Below, piece by piece: positions 19,201 to 30,280 of a stretch of 64,000 bases of DNA. Position 1 is the first letter of the stretch; the number at the start of each line of letters is the position of its first letter. Made by a program: the position numbers and the translations under genes. This stretch comes from Chryseobacterium nakagawai. Lineage in GTDB: Bacteria; Bacteroidota; Bacteroidia; Flavobacteriales; Weeksellaceae. The notes under the pieces are model-generated. The model made no database searches. It was not told the DNA's origin and worked only from the letters and a program-made list of their open reading frames with translations. The DNA is taken from assembly GCF_900637665.1 (NCBI RefSeq), contig NZ_LR134386.1, positions 1,170,501-1,234,500 on the forward strand. Direction: 5' to 3'.

Positions 19201-19427
19201 CGTTGGTGATTGCAACAGGACCTGGTGCAGTTGGTAACCGTACCATTGGAACGGCAGCAGCGGGAGGGATGCTGATAGGAACTATTTTCGGATTGATGAT
19301 TATCCCAGGATTGTATTACATCTTTGGAACGATAGCTGAAAAATCGAGACTGGCTAAATATGAAGAGGAGAATCCTTTAACAGAACAAACTGAACCTTAT
19401 GAACACGATGGAAAATTCGAAGATTAA
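16235..19427 (+). pseudogene. RND efflux inner-membrane permease, split by a one-base frameshift
   Basis: An HAE1-type proton-driven drug/solute exporter. The first frame (16235-18835, 866 aa) has the N-terminal helix, porter domains and the TM4 pair Asp409-Asp410 in AIGVVVDDAIVVIE. At 18799-18803 there is a run of five T. Reading it as four T restores PRGFGIDWAGIS and joins the last part, which has FVYLILSAQYESF, AVMLIGLLGKNAVLIVEF and the final helices up to 19427. The repaired protein would be 1063 aa, the family's normal length. As written, the pump lacks its last four to five helices and would be inactive. A sequencing error in the homopolymer is a serious alternative. The next gene starts inside its 3' end. 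Confidence 0.9.
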
Positions 19428-20856
19428 AAATATAATAACGGCCATTGCTTTATCTCTTGTGTTAGCAAGTTGTAAGGCGCCAATGGCGACCGTCATAAAA
19501 GACGAGGTAAAAACAAATATTCCTCAAAATTTCAATCAGGAAGAGCAACAGGATGCGAATAACAACAGTGGAACGACTCCCTGGAGACAATTTTTTACTG
19601 ATCCGAACCTGGTAAGCCTTATTGAAATAGCTTTAAAGAACAATCAAGAGCTGATGATTACTCTTCAGGAAATTGAAATTGCTAAGAGTGGGGTGTTAGC
19701 TAAAAAAGGAAGATTAACTCCTACAGTTTCTGCGGGAATAGGAGCCGGGCTGAAAAAAGCTGGCCGTTATACGAGTGAAGGAGCTGGAGATGCCAGTACA
19801 GAAATGGAACCGGGTAAAGCAATACCAGATCCGTTAGGAAATTTTGAGGCAGGGCTCAATGCAAGTTGGGAAATTGATATCTGGAAAAAGCTGAGAACAG
19901 AAAAAGAGTCTGCAGTGGCTCATTATCTTTCTACAGTGGAAGGGAAAAACTTTGTTCTGTCTAATCTTATTGAGGAAGTGGCTGATCATTACTATGAATT
20001 ATTGGCTCTTGATAATCAATTAGATATTATTCAGCAGTATATCAAGCTTCAGCAGAGAGCATTGGAAATTTCTAAAATTCAGAAAGAAGCTGCTGCTGCT
20101 ACAGAATTGGCAGTGAAAAAATTTGAAGCAGAATTAGCAAAATCCAAGGCTTCAGAATATACTATCCGTCAGCAGATTACAGAAAAAGAGAATGAGATCA
20201 ATGCGTTGTTGGGAAGATATCCACAACCAATTGTGAGAACAAAGGAAAACTTCATGTCAACGATTCCGCCAACGGTGTATACTGGTATTCCTTCACAATT
20301 GCTGGCTAACCGTCCTGATATCAAGCAGGCTGAATTGGAATTAAAGGCTTCAAAGCTAGATGTAGAAGCAGCTAGAAAAGAGTTTTATCCATCATTGGAA
20401 ATTTCTGCAACGTTGGGACTGGAAGCATTTAAGCCATCTTATCTGGTGAAAATGCCGGAATCTATTGCTTACAACCTTGTAGGTGAACTGGCGGGACCAT
20501 TGATTAATAAAAGTGCTATCAAAGCTAACTTTCAGACTGCGGATGCTAAACAGATTCAGGCATTATATGAATATGATAAAACCATTTTAGATGCTTATCT
20601 GGATGTCGCTAATCTGATGTCAAAAGTTAAAAATATAGATCAGTATTATCAATTGAAATCTCAGGAAACAAAAGCGTTGGATCAATCTATTGATATTGCG
20701 AACCAGTTGTTCAGAAATTCCAGAGCAGACTATCTTGAGGTTTTATTGAATCAGAGAGATGCCTTAGATGCTAAAATGGAATTGATAGAAGCGAAGCAAA
20801 AACAGCTAAGTACAGTCGTAGACATCTATAAAGGTCTTGGTGGTGGCTGGAAATAA
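19399..20856 (+). CDS. outer-membrane efflux lipoprotein (TolC/NodT family)
   Basis: The outer-membrane channel of the tripartite RND pump. The protein is 485 aa with a lipoprotein signal and Cys25 (LASC). Two OEP repeats follow (about 60-255 and 275-470), with WRQFFTDPNLVSLIEIAL at the start of the first, ANRPDIKQAELELKASKLDVEAARKEFYPSLEISA in the second shown here only as a region around residues 305-340, and a closing DALDAKMELIEAKQKQLS helix. It overlaps the end of the permease gene by 29 bases, as expected for a coupled operon. An ATG three codons later (19408) is an equally good start. Confidence 0.9.
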   Translation: MNTMENSKIKNIITAIALSLVLASCKAPMATVIKDEVKTNIPQNFNQEEQQDANNNSGTTPWRQFFTDPNLVSLIEIALKNNQELMITLQEIEIAKSGVLAKKGRLTPTVSAGIGAGLKKAGRYTSEGAGDASTEMEPGKAIPDPLGNFEAGLNASWEIDIWKKLRTEKESAVAHYLSTVEGKNFVLSNLIEEVADHYYELLALDNQLDIIQQYIKLQQRALEISKIQKEAAAATELAVKKFEAELAKSKASEYTIRQQITEKENEINALLGRYPQPIVRTKENFMSTIPPTVYTGIPSQLLANRPDIKQAELELKASKLDVEAARKEFYPSLEISATLGLEAFKPSYLVKMPESIAYNLVGELAGPLINKSAIKANFQTADAKQIQALYEYDKTILDAYLDVANLMSKVKNIDQYYQLKSQETKALDQSIDIANQLFRNSRADYLEVLLNQRDALDAKMELIEAKQKQLSTVVDIYKGLGGGWK

Positions 20857-20896
20857 AGAAACATCATAATTCAATCAATAAACAGTTAATGTTTTG

Positions 20897-20934
20897 AGGG
20901 TTGGCTCTTCGGGGCTGGCCCTTTTTGTTTTTAT
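20897..20934 (+). terminator. terminator of the efflux operon
   Basis: An 11-bp stem (20897-20907 with 20912-20922, several G-U pairs) is capped by a TTCG tetraloop and followed by a T-rich tail. Confidence 0.85.
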
Positions 20935-21043
20935 TACGACATGTTCTGTCGTTGTGATGTGATAGTTTTGGATAAGATCATGAAAGTGTAATGAAATTCG
21001 GTAATTCATTACAAATATTTCGTGTTAACTCACATGGATATGA

Positions 21044-21072
21044 TTTGTATTAACAAAAAAAAGTTAAATTTG
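21044..21072 (+). promoter_or_regulatory. promoter of the T9SS-protein/RHS operon
   Basis: TTTG at 21044-21047, exactly 17 bases, then TAAATTTG at 21065-21072: a full match to the Bacteroidota consensus. Transcription would start near 21078, giving a leader of about 40 bases. Confidence 0.85.
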
Positions 21073-21118
21073 TTCGAATTTAAAAAACCTAATCATTAAA
21101 CTCAAAAACAACACGGGA

Positions 21119-22750
21119 ATGAAAAAAATTTATCTCGGTGCATGTACTGTATGCACGGTTCTGGGTATGTCTGCTCAGGAAGTACTTTGGCAGAGAGACA
21201 TTCAATCCACTACCCAGGATTTCCTAAGTCAGGTGACTACGACCATTGATCAGCAGTATCTTATTACAGGAAGCTCTATACAGAGCGACAAATTCCAACA
21301 AGGCAATAAACAGAACAACGGCTATGATTTCCATCTGGTGAAGCTGAACCAACAGGGAGAGCAGGCCTGGGAAAAGTATTTTTCAGGGCAAAATCACGAC
21401 TATTTATCTGCAACAGTAAGCACTCAGGATGGCGGATTTCTCTTAGCCGGAACTTCGTATTCAGGAAAAGGACTCGATAAGAAAGATGATTCCAAAGGTG
21501 GTTCCGATATATGGCTCATCCGAATCAATGAATTCGGGGATGAATTATGGCAGAAAACATTGGGCACTGCTTCTGATGAGGAAGCTAAATCTGTTATTCA
21601 AACGACAGACTTAGGCTTTTTTGTCGCCGGAAATGTCCAGAACTCTTCCAAAGGCTATGGTTCCAAAGATGTCTGGATAACCAGACTCGACAAAGAGGGA
21701 AAAGAACTTTCTCAATTGATATTAGGCGGAAAAGGCTTAGACGAAGTCGAAAAAATGATTCCAACGAAAGACGGTGGAGTATTATTGGGTATTTATTCAA
21801 GAAGTTCCGAGGTTAAGGATTCTGGGATAAGAAATACTGAAGTAAAATCTTCCGATGAAAGATTAGTGAGTTCAACAGCCATAAGCCAGATGCCAAAAGC
21901 CAGCAGCAACTTCGGTGAAGGGGATTACTGGATTGTCAAACTGGATAAAAATGGAAAAGTAGAATGGGAAAAGAACTTTGGAGGTAAGGGAGATGACCAT
22001 ATCAGAACCCTGGCTTTAACTGCAAACGGATTTATCATCGGTGGAGAATCCCGATCAGAACGATCAGGAAACAAAACAGTAGGCACCCAAGAAGGAACAG
22101 ACCTGTGGCTGATTGCCCTTAATGAAAGAGGCGAGGAGCAGTGGCAAAAGTCCTACAATTTCAAAAACCGTGATATTTTGATGGGAATGAGTGTGATCCA
22201 GAGTCAAGAGACGAGAGCCAAGAATCAAGACATCACTAAAGGAATCTTATTAGGGGGCTATACCCAGGCCGAGGGAAGAATAGAAAAAGATGATGAGACC
22301 TTCTGGATGCTGTACCTGGATGGCAACGGAAATGAACAGTGGAGAAAACATATAACAGGAGAATCCCGACAAAAAGAGGAAAGACTTTCAGATTTAAAGC
22401 TGAATAGAGATGGTTCTATTGTGTTAGCCGGAACCAGTGCTAAAGAATTGGGGAAAGAAAACTGGAAAATCGTGAAGCTTGGCGACAAGCAGGTAAGTGA
22501 TCTGATTGCCAAATATGAAATGAAGATCTACCCGAACCCTGTATCCGATTATACCTATATAGAAATCGGCTTTGATTTTAAAGAAGCAGATATTATGCTG
22601 TATGATATGAGCGGAAGACAGCTTCAGAATTTCAAAACCAAGAACAGAGTGACTAAGATGAATACTCAGGCTTTGATACAAGGCGCTTATTTGGTAACTA
22701 TAAAAACTGATAATAATAAAACAGCGAATGCAAAGCTGATTAAAAAGTAA
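21119..22750 (+). CDS. T9SS type A sorted surface protein
   Basis: A 543-aa secreted protein. A Sec signal peptide ends near MSAQE (residue 21). The body consists of repeats with GG-x-D-x-W-L/I and W-x-K/R-x-x-G (for example GGSDIWLIRINEFGDELWQK), suggesting a beta-propeller-like fold. The C-terminal sorting domain starts at IYPNPVSDYTYIEI (about residue 470) and ends with AKLIKK, the type A signal recognised by T9SS. It carries two low-complexity in-frame insertions (about 21806-21890 and 22201-22234). First gene of the RHS operon, 13 bases before the next. Its partnership with the RHS proteins is inferred from position. Confidence 0.85.
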   Translation: MKKIYLGACTVCTVLGMSAQEVLWQRDIQSTTQDFLSQVTTTIDQQYLITGSSIQSDKFQQGNKQNNGYDFHLVKLNQQGEQAWEKYFSGQNHDYLSATVSTQDGGFLLAGTSYSGKGLDKKDDSKGGSDIWLIRINEFGDELWQKTLGTASDEEAKSVIQTTDLGFFVAGNVQNSSKGYGSKDVWITRLDKEGKELSQLILGGKGLDEVEKMIPTKDGGVLLGIYSRSSEVKDSGIRNTEVKSSDERLVSSTAISQMPKASSNFGEGDYWIVKLDKNGKVEWEKNFGGKGDDHIRTLALTANGFIIGGESRSERSGNKTVGTQEGTDLWLIALNERGEEQWQKSYNFKNRDILMGMSVIQSQETRAKNQDITKGILLGGYTQAEGRIEKDDETFWMLYLDGNGNEQWRKHITGESRQKEERLSDLKLNRDGSIVLAGTSAKELGKENWKIVKLGDKQVSDLIAKYEMKIYPNPVSDYTYIEIGFDFKEADIMLYDMSGRQLQNFKTKNRVTKMNTQALIQGAYLVTIKTDNNKTANAKLIKK

Positions 22751-22763
22751 AAAAACATTAATC

Positions 22764-25700
22764 ATGAAAAAAATAATATTTCTGGCATCCGCATTGTCAG
22801 CTGTAATGGGTTGGGGTCAAACTTCTATAGGAGGAGAGGTTAATCTTCAAAAGATTATTCCTACTACTCCTGAGACCTATAGCATGTTCAAAGCGGGAGA
22901 TTTCCCGGTAGATTACAGAACAGGAAAACTCAATGTTTCTGTGCCTTTGCACACTATCTCCACAAAATCTGGTATTTCTATTCCTATCAGCCTTACTTAT
23001 AATACAGGAGGAATAAAAGTGGATGAAACATCAAGTACTGTTGGTTTGGGATGGACCTTGTCTATACCCAATAGTATTTCTGTTGAAATTCACGGGAAAG
23101 AGGATTTAAATAGCTCCTCCCGATGGTTCCCAAGCAATATTTATGATTATCAATATACTAGCGCTGTCAATTTTGAAACTTTCCCTACAGAAATTCTTGT
23201 TAAATTGCAAGCCATCAGAGATGATGCAGTAGATACAGAACCCGATATCTATCATTACAGTCTTCCTACTATATCAGGTTCTTTCACAAGAGATACCAAT
23301 GGAAACTTTCATACTATTCCTTATGACAATATCAAAATTTCTTATTCTGATATGAATAATGAATTTACCATTATTGATCCCCAAGGTATTATTTATACTT
23401 TGAAAGTAGGAAATTCTCTGTCTTTACTGAACACATCTCCTTTTGCGTATAGAGCATCATTCTTATTAGACAAAATTACGTTTCCCAATAAGGAGGAAAT
23501 TATATTTAAATATGACAAGTATATGTCATATAAAAGTATTACTCATGGCTATACCGATCTGTATTATCCGATCCCTATAGCATTTGATCCATGTGTAGCG
23601 GGGCAAAAAAATATCCATACTGCCACAACCAACCGTTATATTGATAAATTGCCTACAGAGATTATTTATAACAACGAAATCCTAAAATTTAATTATACCA
23701 ATACCATTAATGGGGCAACTGGCAGAAAAGATATCTTTACAGATACTCCTGAAAATACCTATGCATTAGATGAAATAACAGTAGTTGATAATCAAAATAA
23801 TAAAATAATAAAAAATCTCAGATTGGTTCACGATTATTTTACATCTTCAGATATTATCACTTCAGCATATAGGAATTACAGATTAAAACTTCTAAGAGTC
23901 GAAAACTTGTTGGAAAACAGTAAATATTCTTTTGATTACAATGAAAAAAGTAAGCCATCTATTGGTAGCTATTCACAGGATATCTGGGGGTATTATAATG
24001 GAAAAGGTGGAGTAGGCCTGATTCCTAATATGCACTATTTTAATAGAGACTATACTGAAGGGGCAGACAGAAGTGTAGATCCAGTATATACCCAAGCATA
24101 CATTTTAAAGAAAATTACTTATCCTACAGGTGGATCATCTGCATTTTCTTATGAAAACAATACAGTATGGGCAAAATTGATTATTCCTAAAAAAGAGGAA
24201 ACGATTTATAATTACATTAATAATTCGTATACCAATGATCAGAACGAGTATGACAATATTCTAATGACTACACCTTCCAATGAATACTTTTATATTGATG
24301 TAAATCCTGTGGATTCTGATGAGCAGTTATGGGTTGAGTTTCTTAATTCATGTTCCAACCAAATACCTAATGAAATCCCTGAAAATGGAAGCAGCATGGG
24401 AATGGCTTATATTGATGAATTTGTCAATAATCAATGGAAAAATCTATCAACATTTAGTGGAACTGATGTTATTGGACCATTAAAAGATGGTAATGGAGCA
24501 CCAGCAAATAATAAATTTTTTTTAAATCCTCAGGCACCTAAAAGGATAAGAGTAAGAAGGATGGGAAATTGCTCTACGAGTTTGAAAATTTCTAAAATAA
24601 AATATGTTAACGAAATAATCAATCAAAATAATATTGTTGGCGGATTGAGGATAAAAAGCATAGAAGATTTTGATGGTACAGCAAACTATACAAAGAGACA
24701 GTTCCAATATCATAACCCTACTCTTGCTGGAGAGCAGTCTTCAGGATCTTTTGCTTCACCTTTGAAATTTTTAAGTATTATACCCAGAGAAGTCGAATTT
24801 GAAGGAAAATCATTGCTTTGCAATATGTATGGTTTAAGCGCAGATCAGGCTATAAACTCCAGCCTCCTGGGTAAAGATGTAGTTAATTACAAATATGTAA
24901 CAGAACATACTTTAGGGAAAGGAAAAAAGGATTATCAATTCATAGCAGAAGAAAATGAGCTTAACCTATCCAATATCGGTAATGGGTTTAATCCATTCCG
25001 TTTCATTAATAAAAATCTGATTAATGAAAAGTTTTATACTGATAATGGAACAAACCCAATAAAAGAAATTATTTATAATTATTCTCTAACATATTCTAAA
25101 AATGCATTGTCATCAAACTCTTATGGAAATCCATTAATGATAGCTCCTTATGGAAAAATTATCATGATTGATAGAAATGTAAGCATGGCATCGGGAGGTC
25201 TATATTCTACACAAGTATTAGAATCTTATCCTATAGAATCAGGGAAATTTTTATTAGATGAAACTGTAACGAAAGATTATATTAATGGCAGCGAAATAAT
25301 TACAAAAGTTAATAACAATTATTCTATTGACAATATCCAAAACCCCATTAACCTTCTGAAGCAAAGTGTGACTTATGGTAATAGTAATAATGCTAATAGT
25401 ACAGAAACCTCTTACCAATATGCTCATGAGAAGAACAATCAAAAATTAATTAACGCCAATATGGTTGGGATTCCTTTAGAAACCTCTGTATTACAAAAGA
25501 AAAATGTAAATGATCCGGGGAATATAACTTCTAAAACTGAAACCAAGTATGACGATCCTACTACATTATTTCCAACCTCAGTATTGTCTTACAATCTTCA
25601 AAATCCTTCTTTAGGATCAACAGAATTGAGTTATGATAAGTATGATTCTAAAGGGAATATTGTGCAGTATACTAACAGAGCGGGAGTATCAACAGTCATT

Positions 25701-26057
25701 ATCTGGGGGTACAACCAAACTCAGCCTATTGCCAAGATTGAAAATGCAAAACTGGAAGGAATTGGGCAACCTTTTATAGATAGTATAGTGAATGCTTCTA
25801 ATCTGGATGCCGCTGCTGAAAGAAATAATGATGAAACCAATCTGCACAATGCCTTTAAGGACTTTAGGAATAATTTATCCGGTTACCAGATCACAACCTA
25901 CAGTTATGATCCATTAATTGGAGTAAGAAGTATTACCCCTCCCTCCGGAATCCGTGAAGTTTACCTTTATGATGCTGCCGGCAGGCTTAAAGAAGTCAGA
26001 GAGCACAACAATACTGGAAAGCTATTAAAAGAATTCAATTACCATTACAAAAACTAA
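22764..26057 (+). CDS. RHS-family secreted protein (first RHS component)
   Basis: A 1097-aa protein with a Sec signal peptide (cut near WGQTS, residue 19). The N-terminal domain contains [16 protein letters not shown] and [18 protein letters not shown], typical of proteins that precede RHS/YD-repeat regions in Bacteroidota. The C-terminal part has YD-type repeats, ending [17 protein letters not shown]. No toxin domain and no type A sorting domain are visible. It stops 4 bases before the next gene, which looks like the continuation of the same RHS shell in a separate polypeptide. Function by family: part of a surface or secreted cocoon. Confidence 0.8.
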   Translation: MKKIIFLASALSAVMGWGQTSIGGEVNLQKIIPTTPETYSMFKAGDFPVDYRTGKLNVSVPLHTISTKSGISIPISLTYNTGGIKVDETSSTVGLGWTLSIPNSISVEIHGKEDLNSSSRWFPSNIYDYQYTSAVNFETFPTEILVKLQAIRDDAVDTEPDIYHYSLPTISGSFTRDTNGNFHTIPYDNIKISYSDMNNEFTIIDPQGIIYTLKVGNSLSLLNTSPFAYRASFLLDKITFPNKEEIIFKYDKYMSYKSITHGYTDLYYPIPIAFDPCVAGQKNIHTATTNRYIDKLPTEIIYNNEILKFNYTNTINGATGRKDIFTDTPENTYALDEITVVDNQNNKIIKNLRLVHDYFTSSDIITSAYRNYRLKLLRVENLLENSKYSFDYNEKSKPSIGSYSQDIWGYYNGKGGVGLIPNMHYFNRDYTEGADRSVDPVYTQAYILKKITYPTGGSSAFSYENNTVWAKLIIPKKEETIYNYINNSYTNDQNEYDNILMTTPSNEYFYIDVNPVDSDEQLWVEFLNSCSNQIPNEIPENGSSMGMAYIDEFVNNQWKNLSTFSGTDVIGPLKDGNGAPANNKFFLNPQAPKRIRVRRMGNCSTSLKISKIKYVNEIINQNNIVGGLRIKSIEDFDGTANYTKRQFQYHNPTLAGEQSSGSFASPLKFLSIIPREVEFEGKSLLCNMYGLSADQAINSSLLGKDVVNYKYVTEHTLGKGKKDYQFIAEENELNLSNIGNGFNPFRFINKNLINEKFYTDNGTNPIKEIIYNYSLTYSKNALSSNSYGNPLMIAPYGKIIMIDRNVSMASGGLYSTQVLESYPIESGKFLLDETVTKDYINGSEIITKVNNNYSIDNIQNPINLLKQSVTYGNSNNANSTETSYQYAHEKNNQKLINANMVGIPLETSVLQKKNVNDPGNITSKTETKYDDPTTLFPTSVLSYNLQNPSLGSTELSYDKYDSKGNIVQYTNRAGVSTVIIWGYNQTQPIAKIENAKLEGIGQPFIDSIVNASNLDAAAERNNDETNLHNAFKDFRNNLSGYQITTYSYDPLIGVRSITPPSGIREVYLYDAAGRLKEVREHNNTGKLLKEFNYHYKN

Positions 26058-26061
26058 GACG

Positions 26062-29000
26062 ATGAAAAAACTTATAATTCCCATAGGCATGCTGCTGATA
26101 AGCCATTCAGTCCATGCGCAGCTTACCCCGGGAGAAAACTATATCCAATCCAGGACCTATCTTGATTATAATGGAACGACCCCTTCAAAAACCTCAGAAA
26201 CCGTCCAGTATTTTGATGGTTTGGGAAGACCTAAACAGGTAGTGAATGTAAAAGCCTCTCCCTTGGGAAAGGACGTGGTTACTCACATTGAATATGACCA
26301 GTTCGGAAGACAGGTGAAAGACTATCTTCCTGTACCTCAATCAGGAACTTTGAATGGAGGAATTATTCCCAATCCTTTAGCCAATGCCAGCAATTCTCCT
26401 TATGGCTCAGAAAAGATCTATTCTGAAAAAATATTGGAAAACTCTCCACTCAACAGGCTTCAGCAACAGATCCAGGTGGGGAATGACTGGAGCGCCAAGC
26501 CTGTGAAGTTTGGGTATGAAACCAATATAGGCAATGAAGTGTACCAGCATATTACCACCACCACCTGGGAAAACGGGGCCACTAAAAGTGGGATAAGTTT
26601 ATCTCCGGCAGTTTTATATGCACCTGGTACCTTGTATAAAAATACGGTGACAGATGAAGATGGAAACCCAACGGTGGAGTTCAAAAATGGGAAAGGGCAA
26701 ACCTTGCTGGTAAGAAAGCTGATGGGCTCCACCGAGCAGGCAGATACTTACTATGTGTATAACGAATACGATCAGCTGGCCTTTGTGATTCCTCCCAATG
26801 CTGTTCAAAAACCTATTAGCGAAGCTCTGCTCAATGATCTCTGTTACCAGTACCGTTATGACGGAAGAGGAAGACTGGTAGAAAAAAAACTTCCTGGTAA
26901 AGGCTGGGAATATATGGTATATGATAAACAGGATAGGCTAGTTCTTACTCAGGATGCCAATTTAAGGTCTCAAGATAAATGGCTGTTTACAAAATATGAC
27001 CAGTTTTCAAGACCAATTTATACGGGAATATTAGACAGCCAGCCAGGCAGAATTCAACAGGTGGCTGCAATAGAAGGACATGGTTCCAATAACGAAGTCA
27101 GATCTGTTAACAGTTGGAGTAATAGTGGAATGGATGTCTTTTATACAAGTAATCAAGCTTATCCTGCAACTAACTTTAAGCTTTTAAGTGTCAATTATTA
27201 TGATTTTTATCCTGCTTATGGTTTTAATCCAACTTTCCCCATTACCATTCAGGGAGAACCTACTTTAAAAGAAACAGTCTCCTCCGAAGGAAAAAGCACC
27301 AAGGGACTTCCTGTGATGAGTTTTGTTAAGAATGTTGAAGATGACAACTGGACCAAGAATTATACGTATTATGACACCAAAGGAAGAGTGCTAGGCACCC
27401 ATTCCATTAATCATTTGGGAGGCTATACTAAAACAGAATCCAAGCTGGATTTTGCAGGAGTAGCTCAAACGGTGATCACCAAACATAAGAGACTGGAAAC
27501 AGACCCAGAAAGAGTAATCACCGAAACCTTTGATTATGACCACCAGAACAGACTTTTGGTACATAAGCATCAGGTAGATGCTAATCCTGTGGAAATCCTT
27601 ACCCAGAATACGTATAATGAACTTTCGCAGCTGGAATCTAAAAAAGTGGGGGGAATTGCTGCAGGATCTGCTCTTCAGCAGATGGATTATAAGTACAATA
27701 TCCGTGGCTGGATGACTAAGATCAATGATCCTTTGAATCTAAATGGAAGATTGTTTGGCTATGAAATAAAATATCATAATCCTGTATCTTCAGTAAAATC
27801 ACCCGGGAAGTTTAACGGAAATATTGCAGAGATCGACTGGAAGAATTCTTCAGAAGACATTCTGAAAAGATACAACTATGAATATGATCCTCTGAACCGT
27901 TTAAAAAATGGATTCTACTCAGAACCTAATGCCACTAATCCTGGCAATGGTAATTTTGATGAATATCTTACCTATGACCTGAATGGAAACATTAATACCC
28001 TGCAACGAAAAGCCACCCCAATATCAGGTCAAACTCCTGCATTGGTAGATAACCTTGAATATAAATATACCGGAAACCGCCTGAATCAGGTGATAGAATC
28101 TGCAATGAACGATACCGGGTATGAAGGCGGAAATAATATAATAGATTATGATGTGAATGGAAATATGATTAATATGAAAGATAAGGGAATCAACACTATT
28201 GGTTATAATCATCTCAGCCTTCCCAATACATTTGCAATGAGCCATCCGGATCCTATTATTGTTGGTCAGCAAACAAGTGCTAATCTTGGATATTTATACC
28301 GTGCAGATGGAACCAAACTAAGAAAGACGTATTCAACGCGGCCTCCGAGAGGATCGGTTAGTACCAGTATGACCGATTATCTGGATGGCTTCCAATACTC
28401 ATACCGGGAAGGTGGGGGACTCTGTCTAACCTGTCGTACCGAGTCTGCTTTTGAAGAACAGGCTTACGGAAATCTCGGAAAAACCTTTCCTAATATAGGA
28501 GATCCCCCAGCATGGAAACTGGATTTTGTGCCCACTTCAGAAGGCTTTTACAGTTTCACAGAAAACCGTTATATTTACCAGTATAAAGATCACTTAGGCA
28601 ACACCCGAGTAAGTTTTGCCAAAGACAGCGCAGGTGTTCTGGAAATTACCGATACGAATAGCTATTATCCTTTTGGTCTCAACCATATCTCAGGAATGTT
28701 TGGAACTTCTAATTTTGGAGGATTATATAGTTATAAGTATCAAGGACAAGAGTTACAAGAGACAGGTTTTTACTCATTTAAGTGGAGAAATTATATGCCA
28801 GACTTGGGAAGGTTTTTTAATATAGATCCTTTGAGTGAAAAATATGCTTATCAATCTCATTATAATTTTTCTGAAAATCGTGTTGTTGATGCAAGAGAGC
28901 TGGAGGGATTAGAAGCTGTAGATTTTAGGAAGAATGATGGCTATAAAAATTTAGTTGTTGTTGTACAGGGATGGTCGGGAGATACGAAGAAAGGATATAC

Positions 29001-29529
29001 CCAATCTCAGAATGTAGGAGGTAGCAATAATCCTGATTTTAAAGGAAAAGGAAACCTTGATCTTATTGGTATTGGAGGATTAGTTGGTTTAGCTAATTCT
29101 AATACTCGAGTTGTTGTTTTTGATTCATCACAGAATGAAAATACAAAAAATGACCTCAAATCAACTATCTCAAATTTTAATAATGTGCATTCAGACGGTG
29201 TGGTTGCTGCTGTTGGGCATAGTTTAGGAGGTGATAATCTGGTAGAATCAGTAAATGAAAATAAAAATTTAAAAGTAGATTTAATGGTGACTTTAGATAT
29301 AATGGATAGTTATTCTGATACAAAGATACCGTCTAACGTATCGAAAGCGGTTAATTACTACCAGACAAAAAATATATACGGAGGAGAGAAAATAGAACCT
29401 ACAAGCGATAATAAGACTACTAAAATAGTAAATGTTCTTGCCCCTACATCAGATCATAAAAGCATAGATAATGATTTAAGCACAAAAGTTAGAGATGTTG
29501 TAAAGAGAGAATTAATACCTAATCAATAA
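26062..29529 (+). CDS. RHS/DUF6443 polymorphic toxin with lipase-like C-terminal domain
   Basis: A 1155-aa protein. It has a signal peptide (to about residue 19, VHAQL), a DUF6443-type N-terminal domain ([14 protein letters not shown]), many YD repeats, and the RHS core at about 860-950 ([40 protein letters not shown]). After the core the sequence changes to a separate domain (about 953-1155). It starts [11 protein letters not shown], contains the nucleophile elbow GHSLGG (Ser1054), and has Asp1079 or Asp1082 and His1132 placed as an alpha/beta-hydrolase triad. This is the layout of a polymorphic toxin whose variable tip could be a lipase or esterase. The target is unknown. The next gene overlaps its stop codon. 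Confidence 0.85.
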   Translation: MKKLIIPIGMLLISHSVHAQLTPGENYIQSRTYLDYNGTTPSKTSETVQYFDGLGRPKQVVNVKASPLGKDVVTHIEYDQFGRQVKDYLPVPQSGTLNGGIIPNPLANASNSPYGSEKIYSEKILENSPLNRLQQQIQVGNDWSAKPVKFGYETNIGNEVYQHITTTTWENGATKSGISLSPAVLYAPGTLYKNTVTDEDGNPTVEFKNGKGQTLLVRKLMGSTEQADTYYVYNEYDQLAFVIPPNAVQKPISEALLNDLCYQYRYDGRGRLVEKKLPGKGWEYMVYDKQDRLVLTQDANLRSQDKWLFTKYDQFSRPIYTGILDSQPGRIQQVAAIEGHGSNNEVRSVNSWSNSGMDVFYTSNQAYPATNFKLLSVNYYDFYPAYGFNPTFPITIQGEPTLKETVSSEGKSTKGLPVMSFVKNVEDDNWTKNYTYYDTKGRVLGTHSINHLGGYTKTESKLDFAGVAQTVITKHKRLETDPERVITETFDYDHQNRLLVHKHQVDANPVEILTQNTYNELSQLESKKVGGIAAGSALQQMDYKYNIRGWMTKINDPLNLNGRLFGYEIKYHNPVSSVKSPGKFNGNIAEIDWKNSSEDILKRYNYEYDPLNRLKNGFYSEPNATNPGNGNFDEYLTYDLNGNINTLQRKATPISGQTPALVDNLEYKYTGNRLNQVIESAMNDTGYEGGNNIIDYDVNGNMINMKDKGINTIGYNHLSLPNTFAMSHPDPIIVGQQTSANLGYLYRADGTKLRKTYSTRPPRGSVSTSMTDYLDGFQYSYREGGGLCLTCRTESAFEEQAYGNLGKTFPNIGDPPAWKLDFVPTSEGFYSFTENRYIYQYKDHLGNTRVSFAKDSAGVLEITDTNSYYPFGLNHISGMFGTSNFGGLYSYKYQGQELQETGFYSFKWRNYMPDLGRFFNIDPLSEKYAYQSHYNFSENRVVDARELEGLEAVDFRKNDGYKNLVVVVQGWSGDTKKGYTQSQNVGGSNNPDFKGKGNLDLIGIGGLVGLANSNTRVVVFDSSQNENTKNDLKSTISNFNNVHSDGVVAAVGHSLGGDNLVESVNENKNLKVDLMVTLDIMDSYSDTKIPSNVSKAVNYYQTKNIYGGEKIEPTSDNKTTKIVNVLAPTSDHKSIDNDLSTKVRDVVKRELIPNQ

Positions 29530-29768
29530 TGAAAACAGTTACAAAAACAATTTTAATTATTTCAATAATTTATACCGTACTTTTATTATATTTTCAATAT
29601 GATTATTTTTTAGAATTTACCCCTTTGGTGATAGTTCTATTGGCAATTAACTTTTACATGATTTATAAATACAATAATAAGTTGCTAAACTTTATTTTAA
29701 ATGGTTTATTGTTTGTCTTTCTAATATTTTGCTTCTCCTTTGGGGTAGTATTAAGGCAGGACTGGTAG
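29529..29768 (+). CDS. small membrane protein, candidate immunity protein
   Basis: A 79-aa protein made almost only of three hydrophobic helices (about 7-22, 30-46, 54-74). Its ATG overlaps the stop codon of the toxin gene (TAATG), so translation is coupled. In polymorphic toxin loci the gene directly after the toxin tip normally encodes its immunity protein, and membrane immunity proteins are usual when the toxin attacks membranes. No family is recognised. The assignment rests on position and topology only. Confidence 0.65.
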   Translation: MKTVTKTILIISIIYTVLLLYFQYDYFLEFTPLVIVLLAINFYMIYKYNNKLLNFILNGLLFVFLIFCFSFGVVLRQDW

Positions 29769-29780
29769 ATATAAGCTTTA

Positions 29781-29822
29781 TAAAACAACAAAGCCACTCA
29801 AACGAGTGGCTTTGTTGTTTTA
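29781..29822. terminator. strong bidirectional terminator of the RHS operon
   Basis: A perfect 19-bp stem (29781-29799 with 29804-29822) with loop AAAC. Its right arm overlaps the stop codon of the truncated XRE gene on the other strand. Confidence 0.92.
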
Positions 29823-30089
29823 TAAAATGCTTTGCAGTTTAGTTTGTTTAAGGAACGCATCAAGGAGAGCGAAGACGTGTTGTCTATCATTTTCTTTTAG
29901 TTTTTGTATATCTAAAATTTTAACGACAATATTTTTATCCAGTAAAATATCCGTAGACCCTACGAGATAATCCAGAGATACTTCCAGGGCTTCTGCCAGT
30001 TGTGTAGCCATCTCAATAGATGGTTTTACTTCCTCACGCTCATATCTTCCGATGATCGCCCCACCGCTCGCGCAAGCATCATGGCTCAT
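29820..30089 (-). pseudogene. truncated XRE-type transcriptional regulator
   Basis: The 89-aa frame from the first ATG is homologous in style to the C-terminal two-thirds of Bacteroidota XRE regulators: IIGRYERE, VKPSIEMATQLAEALEVSLDYLVG, then a helical tail with NDRQHVFALLDAFLKQ. The first helices of the HTH domain are missing. They are replaced by an unrelated sequence (ACASGGA) encoded in the imperfect repeat at 30064-30090. A normal member would be about 110 aa. DNA binding by the remnant is unlikely, so it is called a pseudogene. It sits next to the RHS operon, in the opposite direction. Confidence 0.75.
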
Positions 30090-30090
30090 A
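30064..30090. repeat. imperfect direct repeat, copy 1
   Basis: Starts CCGCTCGCGCAAGCAT. Together with 30175-30200 it forms a diverged direct repeat, with 21 identical positions of 26 aligned and one gap. The junction of the truncated XRE gene falls in this copy. Confidence 0.55.
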
Positions 30091-30107
30091 TCCTCAATAA
30101 CAAAAAA

Positions 30108-30136
30108 GCCATTGCTAGATCAGCAATGGCGTTTTT
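30108..30136 (+). terminator. terminator-like hairpin between the two repeats
   Basis: A 9-bp stem GCCATTGCT/AGCAATGGC (30108-30116 with 30122-30130), followed by G and five T, with an A-run on the left side. No gene now uses it, so it may be a remnant of a lost cassette. Confidence 0.65.
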
Positions 30137-30174
30137 ACATGGCTTAGATAATCTTTATATTATTAAAAATATCT

Positions 30175-30200
30175 CCGCTGGCGCAAACATTTTGCTTATA
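30175..30200. repeat. imperfect direct repeat, copy 2
   Basis: Starts CCGCTGGCGCAAACAT and is the partner of 30064-30090. Confidence 0.55.
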
Positions 30201-30280
30201 CCAACATAAAAAGAAAACCAATATATTCATTAAGAACTCATTACACCCTGTTTTTTTTAATAAAAGAAATTTATATTCTT

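Noticed and set aside
18717..19427. Independent gene in the second frame of the RND region
   Set aside because: Its first 30 codons are out-of-frame translation of the permease. Only the part after the T-run is real, and it continues the upstream protein.
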